Source: Stenotrophomonas sp. SAU14A_NAIMI4_5 | GTDB taxonomy: Bacteria; Pseudomonadota; Gammaproteobacteria; Xanthomonadales; Xanthomonadaceae | Assembly (NCBI RefSeq): GCF_003086795.1 | Contig: NZ_CP026003.1 | Location: forward strand, 1,446,777 to 1,510,776 | DNA: 64,000 bases | Reading direction: 5' to 3' | Shown here: positions 61,400-64,000 of the stretch, in pieces | How the letters are laid out: the number at the start of each line of letters is the position of its first letter | Numbering within the stretch: position 1 is the stretch's first letter | Program-made: the position numbers and the translations under genes | Notes under the pieces: generated by a model | Told to the model about the DNA's origin: nothing | The model's database searches: none | What the model saw: the letters and a program-made list of their open reading frames with translations, nothing else

Positions 61400-62707
61400 T
61401 TACCCCGCCTTGCGCCGCAACGGGGTGACGTTGCTCTTCTTCTTCGTGGCCTTGGCGGCCGGTGCTTCGGCATGGGCGGCGAAGAAATCGCGCACCTTCG
61501 GGTACACCACTTCGCGCCAGCGGCGGCCGCTGAAGATGCCGTAGTGGCCGGCGCCTTCGACGATGAAGTGCTCGCGGCGGTCGGCCGCGATGCCGGTGCA
61601 CAGCGCCTGCGCCGCTTCGGTCTGGCCGAGGCCGGCGATGTCATCCAGCTCGCCTTCGATGCTCAGCAGGGCGGTATCGCGGATGGCCGACGGGTCGACC
61701 TTCTCGCCGTTGACCACCCACTCGCCACGCGGCAGCAGGAAGTCCTGGAACACCACCGAAATGGTATCCAGGTAGTACTTGGCCGGCATGTCGAGCACGG
61801 CGTTGTACTCGTCGTAGAAATTGCGGTGCGCGTCGGCGTCTTCCAGATCGCCCTTGACCAGGTCGGTGTAGAAATCCCAGTGCGAGCTGAAGTGGCGGCT
61901 GGGGTTCATCGACAGGAAGCCGGCGTGCTGCAGGAAGCCCGGGTACACGCGACGGCCGGCGCCGGGGTAGCTGGCCGGCACGGTGTGGATGACGTTGTTC
62001 TCGAACCACGACAGCGGGTTCTGCGTGGCCAGGTTGTTCACTGCGGTGGGGCTGCAGCGCGCATCGATCGGGCCACCCATCATCACCAGCGTGCGCGGGG
62101 TCGGCTCGCCACGGCTCGCCATCAGCGAAACCGCAGCCAATACCGGCACGGTCGGCTGGCACACGCTCACCACGTGCAGGCGCTCGACGCCGAGGTGGCG
62201 GATGAATTCCTGGATGTAGGCGATGTAATCGTCCAGGCCGAACTCACCTTCGCTGGCCGGCACCATGCGCGCGTCCACCCAGTCGGTGACGTACACGCGG
62301 TGGTCGCGCAGCAGCGTGCGCACGGTATCGCGCAGCAGCGTGGCGTGGTGGCCCGACAGCGGCGCCACCACCAGCACGAACGGCTGGTTGAGCATGGTGT
62401 GCAGCTGGTCGGCTTCGTTGCTGTGGCGCTTGAAGCGCAGCAGCTTGCAGAACGGCTTGCTCACTTCCTCATGCACGACGATCGGCACGCGTTCGCCTTC
62501 GACCTCGATTTCGTTGATGCCCCATTCGGGCTTCTCGTAATCCTTGCCGATGCGATGGAAGAGTTCATTGACCGCCGCCAGGCGATCAGCGCCCGGCATC
62601 TGCGACCACCAGTGGCCCTGGTTGGCGAAGAATTTGGCGTTGGCCTGGGCCTGGTGCACCCAGGGGGCGAGCAGGTTGCGGGTCAGTTCGTGTAGTTGAT
62701 AGAGCAT
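61400..62707 (-). CDS. phaZ: Intracellular polyhydroxyalkanoate depolymerase PhaZ
   Basis: 435 residues, the usual length for intracellular PhaZ. It mobilises stored poly(3-hydroxybutyrate). The N-terminus MLYQLHELTRNLLAPWVHQA is typical, followed by PFVLVVAPLSGHHATLLRDT and VYVTDWVDARMVPASEGEFG. The nucleophile elbow reads HVVSVCQPTVPVLAAV with Cys 183, characteristic of this group where Cys replaces Ser of the lipase box. The Asp and His partners are likely in SIEGELDDIAGLGQ and EGAGHYGIFSGRRW. The C-terminus has a Lys/Arg-rich tail. No PHA synthase or phasin is in the window. Confidence 0.95.
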   Translation of the reverse strand: MLYQLHELTRNLLAPWVHQAQANAKFFANQGHWWSQMPGADRLAAVNELFHRIGKDYEKPEWGINEIEVEGERVPIVVHEEVSKPFCKLLRFKRHSNEADQLHTMLNQPFVLVVAPLSGHHATLLRDTVRTLLRDHRVYVTDWVDARMVPASEGEFGLDDYIAYIQEFIRHLGVERLHVVSVCQPTVPVLAAVSLMASRGEPTPRTLVMMGGPIDARCSPTAVNNLATQNPLSWFENNVIHTVPASYPGAGRRVYPGFLQHAGFLSMNPSRHFSSHWDFYTDLVKGDLEDADAHRNFYDEYNAVLDMPAKYYLDTISVVFQDFLLPRGEWVVNGEKVDPSAIRDTALLSIEGELDDIAGLGQTEAAQALCTGIAADRREHFIVEGAGHYGIFSGRRWREVVYPKVRDFFAAHAEAPAAKATKKKSNVTPLRRKAG

Positions 62708-62800
62708 GACGACCGAATATGTATGGTCATATGTTGCCGCGCAGCATATCCCATCCGGGTGTCCCGCAGGTTAAGTCGGGCAAAAATAATGAATCCGGAT

Positions 62801-63391
62801 TCACATCTTTTCCAGCGCGGCGGCCTCGTCGGCCAGGCCGGGGCCCAGCCACAGGTGTGAACCGATGGCCTGCAGGCCCTGGCGGCCCAGCTCGCGGCGG
62901 TACCAGCGCGCCGGCCGGGCCTGGAAGCCCTCGTGATCGCCGTCGAACTCATCTTCGGCGGCAAAGGTCTCCAGGAAGGCCACGCTGCCGGTCAGCTCGG
63001 CCACGCCGGCCAGGCCGGCCCGCAGCTCGCGGTCGGGCACGTAGTGCATCACGTCCGAACACACCAGCAGGTCGACCGGGGCGCAGGGCCGCAGCCAGGC
63101 GAAATCACCGAAGCTGGCCATGTGCAGGTTGCGGGTACGTCCGTAACGGCGCACAGCGTACTCGCTGCTGTCGAAGCCAAGGTATTGGACCTTCGGACGC
63201 AGCTTCAGCAGTGGCGCGCGCCAGGCGCCTTCGCCGCAGCCGATGTCGAGCACGCTGCGCACCGGTCGTTCCAGGTAGTACTCGGCGGTGGCCACGGCCA
63301 GGGCGACCTTGCGCGCCAGGCGGGCACTGCCGCCGATGTCGGCACGGCGGTACCAGCGTTGGAAATAGGCGGCGTCGTAGGTCTTGTCCAT
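62801..63391 (-). CDS. Class I SAM-dependent methyltransferase
   Basis: 196 residues from the ATG at 63391; a GTG at 63403 is possible. The Rossmann-type SAM binding site is VRSVLDIGCGEGAWRAPLLK (near residues 44-63), with YLGFDSSEYAVRRYG as motif II, DFAWLRPCAPVDLLVCSDVM as motif III and HYVPDRELRAGLAGVAELTG following. The N-terminus DKTYDAAYFQRWYRRADIGG resembles small-molecule methyltransferases. Substrate unknown. Its 3' end lies near the phaZ promoter and it is followed by a SMAG cluster on the far side. Confidence 0.9.
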   Translation of the reverse strand: MDKTYDAAYFQRWYRRADIGGSARLARKVALAVATAEYYLERPVRSVLDIGCGEGAWRAPLLKLRPKVQYLGFDSSEYAVRRYGRTRNLHMASFGDFAWLRPCAPVDLLVCSDVMHYVPDRELRAGLAGVAELTGSVAFLETFAAEDEFDGDHEGFQARPARWYRRELGRQGLQAIGSHLWLGPGLADEAAALEKM

Positions 63392-63462
63392 GGGGCAGGG
63401 CACGCTTGAGGGCGGAAACGGCGCCTATCGTAAGGCGTCGCGGCCACGGGTGCGTCGATTGG

Positions 63463-63763
63463 CCACGCCATGCGTGGCTGCGATGGTGCGGTGGGCAGCC
63501 ATCCATGGGATGGCTCTACTGTGGTGCGGCAATTGGCCGCGGCATCCACCCATGGGGTGGCTCTACTGCGACCGGCGGGCGAACCGGCAGTAGAGCCACG
63601 CCATGCGTGGCTGCGATGGTGCGGTGGGCAGCCATCCATGGGATGGCTCTACTGCGACCGGCGGGCGAACCGGCAGTAGAGCCACGCCATGCGTGGCTGC
63701 GATGGTGAGTGCGTCGATTGGCCGCGGCATCCACCCATGGGGTGGCTCTACTGCGACAATGGG
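63463..63763. repeat. SMAG cluster with an 86-bp repeated unit
   Basis: Alternating forward and reverse SMAG elements of three stem types (AGCCACGCCATGCGTGGCT, AGCCATCCATGGGATGGCT reversed, ATCCACCCATGGGGTGGCT reversed). GTAG of forward copies is at 63590 and 63676, an 86-bp period that includes CGACCGGCGGGCGAACCGGC between copies. The gap 63392-63795 holds nothing else. Confidence 0.85.
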
Positions 63764-63795
63764 CGGCCATCCCCGCCAGCCGCTGGAGCAAGCGC

Positions 63796-64000
63796 ATGCA
63801 GAGCTATTACTGGGTCAAGACCTTCCACATCGTGTTCGTGGTGGCCTGGATGGCAACGGTGTTCTACCTGCCGCGCATCCTGGTGAACCTGGCCGAAACC
63901 GCGGGCCAGCCGGCGGTGGGCGAGCGCCTGCAGCTGATGGGCCTGCGCCTGTACCGCTTCGGTCATTCGATGTTCGGGCTGGCCTTCGTGCTGGGCCTGG
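63796..64000 (+). CDS. CopD/HemJ-like membrane protein, N-terminal part
   Basis: 68 residues are visible; the gene continues beyond the right end. GGAG lies at a good distance from the ATG. The first helix region is YYWVKTFHIVFVVAWMATVF, followed by YLPRILVNLAETAG, which contains the conserved YLPR after the first helix. The family includes HemJ protoporphyrinogen oxidases and CopD-like proteins; the conserved His of the KTFHI motif fits a haem ligand of HemJ. It could be HemJ or another member. Partial gene, so no firm symbol. Confidence 0.8.
   Translation, partial: MQSYYWVKTFHIVFVVAWMATVFYLPRILVNLAETAGQPAVGERLQLMGLRLYRFGHSMFGLAFVLGL

Noticed and set aside
63463-63763. CRISPR-like or tandem-repeat locus
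   Set aside because: Units are SMAG elements in alternating orientation with no unique spacers or cas genes.

Overview
The window is a gene-dense chromosomal segment with high GC content from a gammaproteobacterium of the Xanthomonadaceae, almost certainly Stenotrophomonas (maltophilia complex). The best evidence is the large number of short imperfect palindromes that begin with the tetranucleotide GTAG, known in S. maltophilia as SMAG/REP elements. Gene content agrees: creBCD, a ZnuD-like receptor, UbiM-like hydroxylase, Agp, intracellular PhaZ, many c-di-GMP enzymes and a secreted M13 peptidase. I see no rRNA, tRNA, prophage, IS transposase or CRISPR-Cas.

Layout. 1-4.6 kb: 3' end of gpmA, two small unknown genes, an M13 lipoprotein peptidase and an HD-GYP phosphodiesterase. 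4.6-9.7 kb: mfd, a GNAT protein and rlmJ, all leftward. 9.8-15.5 kb: the creB-creC-creD envelope-stress system with a cre-tag before creD, an unknown fourth gene and an M28 peptidase. 15.6-19.4 kb: a two-gene unknown cassette of atypical composition, gltX, the zinc regulator zur and an unknown gene. 19.8-23.2 kb: a TetR-MFS-HlyD efflux operon with a clear palindromic operator. 23.4-26.5 kb: a zinc-type TonB receptor divergent from a MerC-like membrane protein, with a Zur-like box before each, then a small THX-like ribosomal protein. 26.6-30.2 kb: a nucleotide pyrophosphatase and an alkylation-repair pair (Ada/AlkA fusion plus O6-methylguanine methyltransferase). 30.8-36.7 kb: a ClpP-like lipoprotein, DUF4019, MAPEG, UbiM-like hydroxylase, an S4 RNA-binding protein and deaD. 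36.9-44.5 kb: three diguanylate cyclase-type genes around rluF, then a RecF/SMC-like ATPase. 44.5-52.5 kb: transporters, DUF72/VOC pair, a beta-lactamase-fold serine hydrolase, an ABC exporter and agp. 53-64 kb: DUF885 and DUF4349 lipoproteins, a LysR gene broken by an in-frame amber codon next to its probable EamA target, a cyclophilin, a PadR-HAAS pair, phaZ, a methyltransferase and the start of a CopD/HemJ-like gene.

The intergenic DNA is the unusual part. At least five repeat families are interleaved: SMAG GTAG palindromes (singles, pairs and tandem arrays), GGGGTCAGAGCCC inverted repeats, CGGAGGGG...CCCCTCCG palindromes, a composite ending in an ACTTTTCTTTG hairpin, and a large structured element with roughly 23-26 bp arms of variable sequence that enclose a loop of exactly 52 nt with its own covarying inner hairpin. 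I do not recognise this last family and consider it the best candidate for something undescribed. SMAG copies also supply the TAG stop codon of three leftward genes.

The clearest functional link across genes is zinc: zur lies 5 kb from a histidine-rich TonB receptor and a MerC-like protein that both carry Zur-like boxes. All protein functions are read from motifs and remembered family features; no database search was possible.
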